From contig LJHT01000039.1 of NCBI GenBank assembly GCA_001295905.1, positions 1-64,000 on the forward strand: DNA of 64,000 bases. The letters run 5' to 3'. Positions within the stretch are counted from its first letter, which is position 1; the number at the start of each line of letters is the position of its first letter. Below, in pieces: positions 52,684-60,622 of this stretch. The DNA comes from a beta proteobacterium AAP51. GTDB lineage: Bacteria; Pseudomonadota; Gammaproteobacteria; Burkholderiales; Burkholderiaceae_C. Position numbers and translations under genes: made by a program. The notes under the pieces are model-generated. The model made no database searches, had not been told where the DNA came from, and saw only the letters and a list, made by a program, of their open reading frames with translations.

Positions 52684-53052
52684 ATGAAGAAGATGGTCCT
52701 CGCGTCCCTGCTCACCAACGTCGCCGTCCTGATACCGGTCTGCGCAGGCCTGCTGATGGACGCCGCCTGGATCGCGGATGGGTACGGGGCTGCCACTGCC
52801 GCGCGAGGCATCCTCCTGTCCATTTACGGAGCCATCCTGATCGTCTCCCTGGGCCTGCTGTTCAAGCGGGACCCGGCCCTCGTCGCGCCGCTGCTACTGG
52901 TTCAGGTGATCTACAAGCTCACCACGCCCTTCACCGTGGGCAGCTTCACCAACCCGGTGGTCCTCAGCAACCTGGCCATCGCCACGCTGCACCTGGTGAC
53001 CTTGGTCTTGATCTCTCGCCAGTTGGGGTGGCACCGCGCGAACGGGGTGTGA
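52684..53052 (+). CDS. Four-helix membrane protein controlled by divergent TetR
   Basis: A 122-residue inner-membrane protein with four hydrophobic segments (about residues 4-25, 38-58, 65-85 and 96-114). Family not recognised; the layout resembles small DoxX-like or DUF4345-like membrane proteins. ATG 52684 is used because GGAG lies seven bases upstream; an ATG at 52663 is inside the operator. The base composition of this gene and its regulator is slightly less G+C-rich than its neighbours. Confidence 0.75.
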   Translation: MKKMVLASLLTNVAVLIPVCAGLLMDAAWIADGYGAATAARGILLSIYGAILIVSLGLLFKRDPALVAPLLLVQVIYKLTTPFTVGSFTNPVVLSNLAIATLHLVTLVLISRQLGWHRANGV

Positions 53053-53064
53053 AGGGCTGGCCGC

Positions 53065-54900
53065 TTACTGCGGCGTGGCCGCCAAGCCACCCCAGCCCGT
53101 GGAAGCGACAGGCCCTGCAGGCGCTTCCACGTACATCGACAGCCCCCGTTGCTTCGCCTTCTGCTTGGCCATGGCCGCCGCATTCGCAACGTCTGCGGCA
53201 CGCCACAGGCCCGGGCTGCCGGCAAAGGTCACCACGCCCATGTAGAGGCTGACGAAGCCGAAGAAGCGTGTCGTGCCGTGCCTGTCTTCAGCCTCGATAC
53301 CGCCACGTTGCCGCGACGCTTCGTCGTACAGCTGCCCGACAGCCTCGTTGAACTCGCTGACCACCCGCTCGCACCGCGCCTCCCAGTCGTGGCTCTGGAA
53401 GAGCACGACGAAGTCGTCGCCGCCGACATGCCCGACGAAATCGCGTTTGGGGTCGCAATGCTCCTGGATCTTGCGGGCCAGCAGCTTGATCGCCTCGTCA
53501 CCGCGCCAGTAGCCGAAGTGGTCGTTGAAGGGCTTGAAGTTGCTCAGGTCGGCGTAGCAGGCCACGAAATCGGAACCCGCGGCACAAAGGCGGTCGATGT
53601 GCTCGCTGATGGGAATGTTGCCCGGCAGGAAGGTCAGCGGGTTGGCGTGGCGGGCCGCCTCGATGCGGCTTTCCGTGACCTGCCGAACGAGCTGATGCCC
53701 CGTGCCCAGCCCGGCGTAGGCGCCGTTCTCCAGGTAGACGAAGCCTTCCACCAGGTAGCGCTGGTCGGCGCTCATCAGCACGGCCAGCAGTTCGTCGATG
53801 CCGGCTTCGACGTCGACGACCGTGGGCCTCGGATTGGCAAAGGTGTAGGCAGGCTTGCGGCCGTAGATCTCCTTGAAGTACGGCTTGGCGTAGCGGTCGA
53901 AGAACTCCTGACGGCTGATCAGGGCGATGGGCCGGTTCTGCTCGTCGACGAAGGCCATGGCATGCCAGCCCGGGTGCTCGTCGAAGCACTGCGCGAGTTC
54001 GTCGCAGCTGATGTGGGCCCTGGCCGCCTGGGCGGCCAGCACACTGCCCTGCGACAGCCTGCCCGGCGACGGCGCCACGCGCAGCGCCGGCAGCACCGCC
54101 ACCCTGGAGCTGCCCAGCACCTGCGCCGCCTCGGTGCTGAGCATGTCTGTCGGGTCGCGCTGCGGCCGGCCCAGGAAGTAGCCTTGGCCGAAGCTGATGC
54201 CCAGATCGCGCAGCACGCGCAGGTCATCGGCGGTCTCCACGCCCTCGGCCACGAGCAAAGAACCCAGCGTCTCGGCGATCTGCAGCAAGGCCTGCAGCGT
54301 CTTCAGACGCTGGGCGTGGTTGGCAATGTCAGCAGTGAAGTACTTGTCGATCTTCACGTAGTCGGGCGCCAGTTCCGACCACAGCCGAAGGCTCGAGCGG
54401 CCGTCACCGAAGTCGTCCAGGGCGAACTTCAGACCGACTTCGTGGAGACGCTGGGCCAGGTTCACCAGTTCCGCCACGTTGCCGACGTGCTCATGCTCGG
54501 TGATCTCGAAGACGATCTGCTGTGGCATCACGCCGCGCATGCGCATCTGGTCGACCAGCGCCTGGGGCTCGCTGGGGCCGAAGCAGCGCACGAGTGCCGT
54601 CGCGCTGACGTTGAGGAACAGGCGCCCCCGCTGATCCAACGCCGACCAGCGCTTCAGCGCCGTGGCCAGGCAGGCCACTTCGAAGTCCTGCACCAGGCCT
54701 TCGCGTCGAGCGGCCGCGAACAAGGCATCGGGCGTGTGCAGGGGCATGCCCTGCGGCCCTCGCACGAGCGCTTCATGCGCATGCAGCTGGCCCGTGGAGA
54801 GCGTGACGATGGGTTGGAAGGCCATCGTCAGGGAACCTTCCGCCAGCAGGCGCGAGAGGGGGCCCCGGCGATCGCCGGGCGAAAAACTGAACGGATCCAC
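53065..54900 (-). CDS. EAL-GGDEF protein with central CBS-like region
   Basis: A 611-residue cytoplasmic c-di-GMP protein. The N-terminal EAL domain (about residues 15-245) has EALVRG at 43, NVSA at 97, EITEHEH at 132, DDFGDG at 162, KIDKYF at 183 and AEGVE at 218, so the metal- and substrate-binding residues of an active phosphodiesterase are present. Residues 285-415 form a CBS-like ligand region. The C-terminal GGDEF domain (420-590) has GGDDF at 493 instead of GGDEF and no RxxD inhibitory site, so cyclase activity is uncertain. It is most likely a phosphodiesterase. Confidence 0.9.
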   Translation of the reverse strand: MDPFSFSPGDRRGPLSRLLAEGSLTMAFQPIVTLSTGQLHAHEALVRGPQGMPLHTPDALFAAARREGLVQDFEVACLATALKRWSALDQRGRLFLNVSATALVRCFGPSEPQALVDQMRMRGVMPQQIVFEITEHEHVGNVAELVNLAQRLHEVGLKFALDDFGDGRSSLRLWSELAPDYVKIDKYFTADIANHAQRLKTLQALLQIAETLGSLLVAEGVETADDLRVLRDLGISFGQGYFLGRPQRDPTDMLSTEAAQVLGSSRVAVLPALRVAPSPGRLSQGSVLAAQAARAHISCDELAQCFDEHPGWHAMAFVDEQNRPIALISRQEFFDRYAKPYFKEIYGRKPAYTFANPRPTVVDVEAGIDELLAVLMSADQRYLVEGFVYLENGAYAGLGTGHQLVRQVTESRIEAARHANPLTFLPGNIPISEHIDRLCAAGSDFVACYADLSNFKPFNDHFGYWRGDEAIKLLARKIQEHCDPKRDFVGHVGGDDFVVLFQSHDWEARCERVVSEFNEAVGQLYDEASRQRGGIEAEDRHGTTRFFGFVSLYMGVVTFAGSPGLWRAADVANAAAMAKQKAKQRGLSMYVEAPAGPVASTGWGGLAATPQ

Positions 54901-54972
54901 CGAGGACTTCCCGACCCTGCTGTTGCGTTCGCTGCATATCGGCCGCCGCCGCGGCAGCCTTGAGCGGCTGGC

Positions 54973-55218
54973 TCAGACCCTGCGCAGGAACACCAGGCTG
55001 CGGACGAGCCCGCCTTCCTCGGTGACCCGGACGACCTCGAGCCGCCCGCCTTCGGCCTCCCGCAGCAGTTCGCGGGCCACGGCGTCGTAGACGAAGGCGT
55101 TCTCGAGTGCCGTACCAGGGCCCGGCAGTTCCACCTCGACGCCCGCAGGAGCTTCCTGAAGCAGGCGAAGGGCCAGTTGCGAGAGGCGATAGGGGTCGCG
55201 CGGCGGAATGGAAGACAT
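54973..55218 (-). CDS. Small conserved-looking protein of unknown function
   Basis: An 81-residue acidic/amphipathic protein, MSSIPPRDPYRLSQLALRLLQEA at the N-terminus and two strands (RLEVVRVTEEGGLVRSLVFLRR) at the C-terminus. No domain recognised, no signal or membrane segment. ATG 55218 is used because the upstream open frame is Arg/Ser-rich shadow. It lies upstream of the EAL-GGDEF gene in the same orientation, 72 bases apart, so they may be co-transcribed. Confidence 0.6.
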   Translation of the reverse strand: MSSIPPRDPYRLSQLALRLLQEAPAGVEVELPGPGTALENAFVYDAVARELLREAEGGRLEVVRVTEEGGLVRSLVFLRRV

Positions 55219-55534
55219 GGGTAACCAACAGCTCGAAAGACGCCCGGAATTTACGGTTGCCCGAGCAGGTTGGGAACTGGCCCCTGCCCTCGTTGTTGCA
55301 GGATGCCTGCAACACATGAGCCGAACGGACCATTGACGGCCGGCGCTGCTGCGAGGTGCGGCCGCGCAGCCTGCATGAATGTCACTCGGCAAGGGCGCGC
55401 GCCGTCGGCGCCATGACACCCCGGGCGCTGGCCTTTCGGCACCTTGATTGAGCCTAAGTAGCTACGGAATGGCGCCTGAATGTTCACGGCATGGCGGTTC
55501 AATACCCGCATACCAACACCACAGGAGAGCCGGT
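55219..55534. other. Intergenic region with an operator-like palindrome
   Basis: 316 bases between divergent small genes. It contains a 21-base inverted repeat at 55294-55314. I see no convincing -10/-35 pair, RNA gene or coding frame. Confidence 0.5.
55294..55314. promoter_or_regulatory. Operator-like inverted repeat
   Basis: TGTTGCAGG and CCTGCAACA form perfect 9-bp arms around an ATG centre. It is 76 bases upstream of the 81-residue gene and 220 bases before the ribbon-helix-helix gene. Its outer TGTTGC/GCAACA halves recur in the palindrome at 36140-36159 with a different spacing. Confidence 0.45.
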
Positions 55535-55777
55535 TTGAACGACGACTTGTTCATCAAGCGCATGCCCTTGGTCATCAAGGAACTCATAGCCAGAGAGGCG
55601 GCGCAGAACCACCGGTCGGTGAACCAGGAAGCCATCGCCCTGCTGGAAGAGGCGCTGCTGCACCGCGTGGAGGCCCAGAGCGCCCACCGTCGCAATGCGC
55701 TGGCCACCCTCACCAGCTACGCCGCCCAATCCGCCCCGTCTCACGGCTCGCCGCTGGCGCCCTCCAGCAGCAGCTGA
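55535..55777 (+). CDS. Ribbon-helix-helix (Arc/FitA-like) DNA-binding protein
   Basis: An 80-residue protein. FIKRMPLVIKELIAREAAQNHRSVNQEAIALLEEAL matches the Arc/FitA ribbon-helix-helix fold: an N-terminal strand, the MP-x-x-I/L-K-E-L-I-A-x-x-A helix and a second helix RSVNQEAI. The TTG start at 55535 follows GGAGAG by eight bases; the frame is open further upstream. No toxin gene follows, unlike FitAB-type pairs. It is directly followed by a PEP-CTERM gene 18 bases on, so it may control that gene. Confidence 0.72.
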   Translation: MNDDLFIKRMPLVIKELIAREAAQNHRSVNQEAIALLEEALLHRVEAQSAHRRNALATLTSYAAQSAPSHGSPLAPSSSS

Positions 55778-55795
55778 CACCTTCGAAGGAAAGAC

Positions 55796-56344
55796 ATGAA
55801 CCGAACGCATCTGCTTCTCAGCACCGGCCTGGTGGCGGCCTGCCTGCTCAGCACCCAGGCGCGTGCCGCGCTGGTAGACCTTGAACTGCCACCGGTGCCC
55901 GGCCTGCTGGCTTCCGCGGAAGCCGAGCCCGCTGCGGCCTGGCTGGCCAGCCCGCCGGCGCTGGACCCCCGCGCCTTCGCACTGAGCTTCGCACCGGCGG
56001 CCGGGCCGCAGGCCATGACCTCCGAGCTGCGGGCCACGGCCACCGCCGTGGGCTCCAGCGCCCTGCCCAGCGCTGCCACGTTGAGCCTGTGGACCTTCAT
56101 CACGGCCATCCGTGCGCAACAGCAGGGCGACCGCTTCGTGGCCCTGGAGACCAACGTCTCCCTGCTTCGGCTGGCCGAAGGCCCGGCGGCGCCCGTGCCC
56201 CTGCCCGCGGCGCTCTGGCTGATGGTGGTGGGCTTGCTCGGGATGGTGGGGGTGCGTTACAGCGGCGCCGGCAAGGCGGGAAGCGCCACCAAGGCCTGGC
56301 CCGCCCATGCAGCCCACCCGCGCCTGGCCGCTACGGCGGCCTGA
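55796..56344 (+). CDS. Exported PEP-CTERM-like protein (VPLP variant)
   Basis: A 182-residue exported protein. The signal peptide runs to about residue 24 (ACLLSTQARA). The C-terminal region has VPLPAALWLMVVGLLGMVGVRY followed by a basic tail. This is the VPLP-A-x-x-W-L version of the PEP-CTERM sorting signal that exosortase/EpsH systems process in exopolysaccharide-producing bacteria. The Arg after the membrane segment is present, but the tail beyond it (about 30 residues) is unusually long. The GAAGGAAAGAC before the ATG is a good ribosome-binding site. Function of the mature part unknown. Confidence 0.72.
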   Translation: MNRTHLLLSTGLVAACLLSTQARAALVDLELPPVPGLLASAEAEPAAAWLASPPALDPRAFALSFAPAAGPQAMTSELRATATAVGSSALPSAATLSLWTFITAIRAQQQGDRFVALETNVSLLRLAEGPAAPVPLPAALWLMVVGLLGMVGVRYSGAGKAGSATKAWPAHAAHPRLAATAA

Positions 56345-56481
56345 GTGCCCGACTGAACACAGGCGTCACACGCCGCCCACCACAGCTGTCACAAGGCGCC
56401 TCTAGTCTGGCGCGCAGTGCCTGGGCCGCCGCATGCCGATGACGGTGCCGGCGGCGGCGATCCACTTTCCGAAGGCTTGCC

Positions 56482-58086
56482 ATGCCCCAACGACTTCGTT
56501 TCCCCCTGGCCGCCGTCGTGTTCGGCGCCTTGATGCTGTCCGCTTGCGGCGGTGGCGGCGACGGCGGTGCATCCGCGCCCCCCAGCACGCCGGCAACGCC
56601 GGCCACGCCCAGCAGTGGCACCTACGCCTGGCTGCTGCGGGCAGAGGGCCGCACCGACGACCTGAAGTTCGCCTTGTCGCTGATCCATCCGCTGGACAGC
56701 GGCACCGAGGTGCCCATCGAGCCCGCCAGTGCCGCCGTCACCGACGCCCGGCTGGTGGCGCAGGCCAGCGTCGACCCCGCCGCCCTGCAGACGGGCCTGC
56801 TGGAGCCCTATGCCCTGGTCTACATCGTGGGCGGCGATGTGCGCCGCGTGCCGCTGCGCGCCAACGGCACCGCACCGGCCAACCGTGTGCAGCGTGCCCG
56901 AACCACCTCGGCCTGCCGCTTCGTGATCGACGCGGTGGACCACGCGGCACCGGAACAGTCGCGCTTCATCGTCTCCAGCGCGGGCGCCGATGGCCTGTGC
57001 GACACCAACGACGACGGGCGCGCCGAGGTCGAACTGCGCGCCACCGAAGGCCTGGTCTACACGCCCTTGAGCGGCAACACGCCCCTGGCCGCGCTGCGCA
57101 ACCCCAGCACGCTGGCGCCGCGCGGTTGGCTGCTGCCGACGCAAGTGCAGCTGTGGTCTGCCCCGCAGGCGCCCCTGAGCTACCGGCCCGCGAACAACCC
57201 CGTGCAGCGGGTGGTGCAGGGCACGCACCGTTCGGCGCTGGTGGAATCGGCCGGCGGCCTGAGCGTGCTCGACTTCGCCGCCGACGGCAGCGTCACGGAG
57301 ACCGCCTTGCCCGCGGTCAGCGGCACGGGCTGGCAGGCCATCGGCTTCGACGCCCAAAACTTCTACGCCTTCCGCAACGGCGGCAGCACGGCCAGCCCCA
57401 GCTGGGCGGTGCAGCGCATCAGCCGCAGCACGCCGCTGGCCACGCAGCTGGGCACGGGCGCAGGCCAGATCACCTTGTCGGGCATGGGCACCGAGGTGCT
57501 TTACGCCACCGTGCTCACAAGCACCACGGTAGAGACCCTGCGCCTGCCCAAGGCCGTGCCCAACGTCGCCAGCGTGATCGACAGCGGCGCCATCAACACC
57601 AGCTTCTCCACCGTGCTGACCGGGGCCTCGGGCGTGCACCTGCTATGGCGCATCGGCGCGCTCGACACCGCCAACCCCACCTACGCGGTGCAGATGATCA
57701 ACGAGACCGGCAGCGTGCTCTACGCCGCAGCGGCAGGCGGCTTCTCTCTGGGGCTGGCGGATGCGGCTCGCGTGGACTTCTCGCGCAGCGAAAGCCGCAG
57801 CCGCTTCCTCTTCGTGGAAGGCTATGGCGGCCGCTTCTTCGGCGACAGCACGCTGGTGACCTACGACAGCACCGCCCGCAGCGCCACGCGCGTGGGGCAA
57901 CTGCCAGGCAGCGCCGAGTTCGGCAGCGACATCGTGTTCGCGAATACCGTGGCCGGGCCCACGGCACCGGCCGCGGGATTCGCCTCGCGCTCCATCAACG
58001 GCGTGGTGCAGGCCAGCGGCACCCGCATCTTCACCTTCGACCCCGCCGTGGCCAACAGCATTCGCTATGCGACCCGGCAGCCCTGA
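56482..58086 (+). CDS. Large lipoprotein of unknown function
   Basis: A 534-residue predicted lipoprotein. The signal sequence ends in the lipobox LSAC at about residue 22, followed by a Gly-rich GGGGDGG and a Ser/Pro/Thr linker. The mature part is made of many short beta-strand-like segments with a weak repeat spacing (SALVESAGGLSVLDFAADG, GWQAIGFDAQNFYAF), suggestive of a propeller-like fold. CDTNDDGRAEVE near residue 173 resembles a calcium-binding loop. Family not recognised. It lies 50 bases upstream of the MBOAT gene and could be part of the envelope polysaccharide locus. Confidence 0.7.
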   Translation: MPQRLRFPLAAVVFGALMLSACGGGGDGGASAPPSTPATPATPSSGTYAWLLRAEGRTDDLKFALSLIHPLDSGTEVPIEPASAAVTDARLVAQASVDPAALQTGLLEPYALVYIVGGDVRRVPLRANGTAPANRVQRARTTSACRFVIDAVDHAAPEQSRFIVSSAGADGLCDTNDDGRAEVELRATEGLVYTPLSGNTPLAALRNPSTLAPRGWLLPTQVQLWSAPQAPLSYRPANNPVQRVVQGTHRSALVESAGGLSVLDFAADGSVTETALPAVSGTGWQAIGFDAQNFYAFRNGGSTASPSWAVQRISRSTPLATQLGTGAGQITLSGMGTEVLYATVLTSTTVETLRLPKAVPNVASVIDSGAINTSFSTVLTGASGVHLLWRIGALDTANPTYAVQMINETGSVLYAAAAGGFSLGLADAARVDFSRSESRSRFLFVEGYGGRFFGDSTLVTYDSTARSATRVGQLPGSAEFGSDIVFANTVAGPTAPAAGFASRSINGVVQASGTRIFTFDPAVANSIRYATRQP

Positions 58087-58135
58087 GGGCGGCACAGGCT
58101 GAGCGCAGCCCGCCCGCCGGGCCGGTGGCCTCTCG

Positions 58136-59674
58136 ATGCTCTTCAACTCCACCGTCTTCATCTTCGGCTTCGTGCCGGTGGTGCTGCTCGGCTTCTTCCT
58201 GCTGGGCCGGTGGAGCCAGGCGGCCGCCACCGGCTGGCTGACACTGGCTTCGCTGTTCTTCTACGGCTGGTGGAACCCGCTGTGGCTGCCCTTGCTGCTG
58301 GTCTCGATGGCCTTCAACCTGGCGGTGGGCATGGCCCTGGCCAAACAGCCCCGGCGGCGCTGGTTGTGGCTGGGCATAGGCAGCAACCTGGCGCTGCTGC
58401 TGCACTACAAGTACGCCGATTTCCTGTTCGCCACCCTGCAGCAGTTGCTGGACGGCAGTGCGCCGCAGGGCCCGCCGGGCCTGCCCGAGATTCCCCTGGG
58501 CATCTCGTTTTTCACCTTCACGCAGATCGCGTTCCTGGTGGATGTGTACCAGCGCAAGGCCGCCGACTTCAACCCCGTGCGCTATGGCCTCTTCGTCACC
58601 TACTACCCGCACCTGATTGCGGGGCCCATCCTGCACCACCGGGAAATGATGCCGCAGTTCCAGCGGCCCGAGGTGTTCCGCTGCAACCCGGCCTGGCTGG
58701 CAGCCGGCCTGACACTCTTCATGCTGGGCCTGTTCAAGAAAACCGTGCTGGCCGACCGCTATGCCGGCCTGGGGTGGGCCACGTTCGAAGCTGCAGCAGC
58801 CGGCGCCACCGACATCGGTTTCTTCGAGGCCTGGGGTGCGGCGCTGGCCTACACGCTGCAGCTGTACTTCGACTTCTCGGGCTACTCCGACATGGCCATC
58901 GGCCTGGCCTTGATGATCGGCGTGCAGTTGCCGCTGAACTTCCATTCGCCCTACAAGGCCCGCAACATCACCGAGTTCTGGCGCCGCTGGCACATGACGC
59001 TGTCGCGCTTCCTGCGCGACTATCTCTACATCCCGCTGGGCGGCAACCGGCGCGGGCCGTTCAGACGCTATGTCAACCTGTTCATCACCATGCTGCTGGG
59101 CGGCGTGTGGCACGGTGCCGGCTGGACCTTCATCGTGTGGGGCGCCCTGCACGGCCTGCTGCTGGTACTGCACACCGCTTGGCGCGAAGCCATCTCGCGG
59201 CTGGCGAAGGCCGCGGCCCCGCATGCAGGCCAGCTGCTGCGCATCCCTCAGCCTCTGCTGGAGGCCGGCCGTGGGTGCTGGGGCGTGGCGGCCTGGGTGC
59301 TCACCTTCACCGCCGTCGTGGTGGGCTGGGTGTTCTTCCGCGCTGCCGACCTGCCAGCCGCCTTCGCCCTGCTGCGAGGCATGGCAGGCCTGAACGGCTC
59401 GCAGCTGCCCGAACAGATCATCAGCGCCGCTCCTGCCCTGGCGCACATGGCCCAGGGCGCTGCCCAGGTGCCGCTGCTGGCCGACGGCACGGTGATGGGC
59501 GCGGTGGAACTGGCCTTGATGCTGGCGCTGGGCCTGGCCATCGTGACGCTGTGCCCCGCGATGCACGAGCTGAAGCCACGCACCCGCACCTTACTGCTGG
59601 TGCCCTGCGCCGCACTGGCGCTGCAGCAGGTGCTGTACGGCCGTGCCAGCGCCTTCCTGTACTTCCAGTTCTGA
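58136..59674 (+). CDS. MBOAT family O-acyltransferase (AlgI-like)
   Basis: A 512-residue membrane-bound O-acyltransferase with about ten or eleven membrane segments. The family core is intact: LQLYFDFSGYSDMAIGLALMIGVQLPLNF, FWRRWHMTLSRFLRDYLYIPLGGNR and the catalytic His in LLGGVWHGAGWTFIVWG. It resembles AlgI/DltB-type enzymes that move acyl groups across the inner membrane for transfer to a polysaccharide. The next gene encodes an SGNH-like partner, as AlgJ/AlgX do for AlgI. The glycan target is unknown. Confidence 0.9.
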   Translation: MLFNSTVFIFGFVPVVLLGFFLLGRWSQAAATGWLTLASLFFYGWWNPLWLPLLLVSMAFNLAVGMALAKQPRRRWLWLGIGSNLALLLHYKYADFLFATLQQLLDGSAPQGPPGLPEIPLGISFFTFTQIAFLVDVYQRKAADFNPVRYGLFVTYYPHLIAGPILHHREMMPQFQRPEVFRCNPAWLAAGLTLFMLGLFKKTVLADRYAGLGWATFEAAAAGATDIGFFEAWGAALAYTLQLYFDFSGYSDMAIGLALMIGVQLPLNFHSPYKARNITEFWRRWHMTLSRFLRDYLYIPLGGNRRGPFRRYVNLFITMLLGGVWHGAGWTFIVWGALHGLLLVLHTAWREAISRLAKAAAPHAGQLLRIPQPLLEAGRGCWGVAAWVLTFTAVVVGWVFFRAADLPAAFALLRGMAGLNGSQLPEQIISAAPALAHMAQGAAQVPLLADGTVMGAVELALMLALGLAIVTLCPAMHELKPRTRTLLLVPCAALALQQVLYGRASAFLYFQF

Positions 59675-59679
59675 ACGCG

Positions 59680-60612
59680 ATGCGTCCCTTGTTCACCTTC
59701 ATGGCCGCCCTGCTGGCTTCGCTGTTCCTGTACCTGGCGGTGTTCTCGGTGGTGCACCGCCCGCTGACGCTGGGCGACATTCCGCGGCAGCTGGCCCTCA
59801 AGCAGGCCTATGGCGCCACGCTGCCTTCGCCGCGCCTGGTGATCTTCGCGGGCAGCAACGGCCGCTACAGCCACCGCTGCGAGCCCATGGCTGCAGCCCT
59901 GGGCTTGCCCTGCGTGAACATGAGCGTGGCCGTGGGCGTGGGCCTCCACTTCATGCTGGCGCAGTTGGGCGCGATGCTGCGGCCTGGCGACCTGGTCTAC
60001 ATGCCGCTGGAGTACAGCCAGTACACGGCAGACCGCGAAGAGATGGAAGCCGGCGCGCACAACGCCGTGCTGGTGCACGACCTGCCCGAGCAACTGCATG
60101 CGTTGCCCTGGCCCGCCATCGCGCGGGCCTATGGCAGCTTCGACATTGGCTTCCTGGTGCACGGCGTGGCCGAGATGGGCCTGCAGCGCAGCGGCTTCCA
60201 GCGCCGGAGCAGCCTGGACACCCTCACCCCGCAGGGTGACGAAAGCGGGCACACGGCCGAGAAGGCCGCAGCCTTCCGCGCCGCCGTGGCGTCCGCCAAG
60301 CCGCCGCCGCTGGACATCCGCGCCACGCCGCATGTGCAGGCGGTGCTGGGGCGCTTCCTGCGCGAGCAAGGGCAACGCGGCGTGCGCGTGGTGGGCGGCC
60401 TGCCCACCGTGCCGGCAGGTGCGCCCCTGCCGGCCGCCACGCTGGCCCATCTGCAAGGCTTGTTCGCCGCCGAAGGCCAGGCCTTCCTGGTGCTGCCGAA
60501 CCATGCCCGATACGAACTGTCCTGCTTCTACGACAGCGTTTACCACCTGCACGAAGGCTGCCAGCTTGAACACTCGCGACGCGTCGGCATCGCCCTGGCC
60601 GCCCTGCGCTGA
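59680..60612 (+). CDS. Membrane-anchored SGNH-like partner of MBOAT
   Basis: A 310-residue protein with one N-terminal membrane segment (LFTFMAALLASLFLYLAVFSVV) and a periplasmic domain. IFAGSNGRYSHRCEPMAAALG has the GSN/S loop of an SGNH-type hydrolase/acyltransferase with Ser as candidate nucleophile, and the C-terminal CFYDSVYHLHEGCQLEHSRRV could hold the D-x-x-H-like acid/base pair. It starts 5 bases after the MBOAT stop, as AlgJ-type partners do. It probably receives acyl groups from the MBOAT protein and passes them to a polysaccharide; the assignment is by position and weak motifs. Confidence 0.72.
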   Translation: MRPLFTFMAALLASLFLYLAVFSVVHRPLTLGDIPRQLALKQAYGATLPSPRLVIFAGSNGRYSHRCEPMAAALGLPCVNMSVAVGVGLHFMLAQLGAMLRPGDLVYMPLEYSQYTADREEMEAGAHNAVLVHDLPEQLHALPWPAIARAYGSFDIGFLVHGVAEMGLQRSGFQRRSSLDTLTPQGDESGHTAEKAAAFRAAVASAKPPPLDIRATPHVQAVLGRFLREQGQRGVRVVGGLPTVPAGAPLPAATLAHLQGLFAAEGQAFLVLPNHARYELSCFYDSVYHLHEGCQLEHSRRVGIALAALR

Positions 60613-60622
60613 GAAGGCGGCC

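Noticed and set aside
58210..60612. An 800-codon plus-strand frame across the MBOAT gene
   Set aside because: The first 490 codons are a frame-shifted shadow of the MBOAT gene, whose own frame has full family motifs; only the part from 59680 is real.
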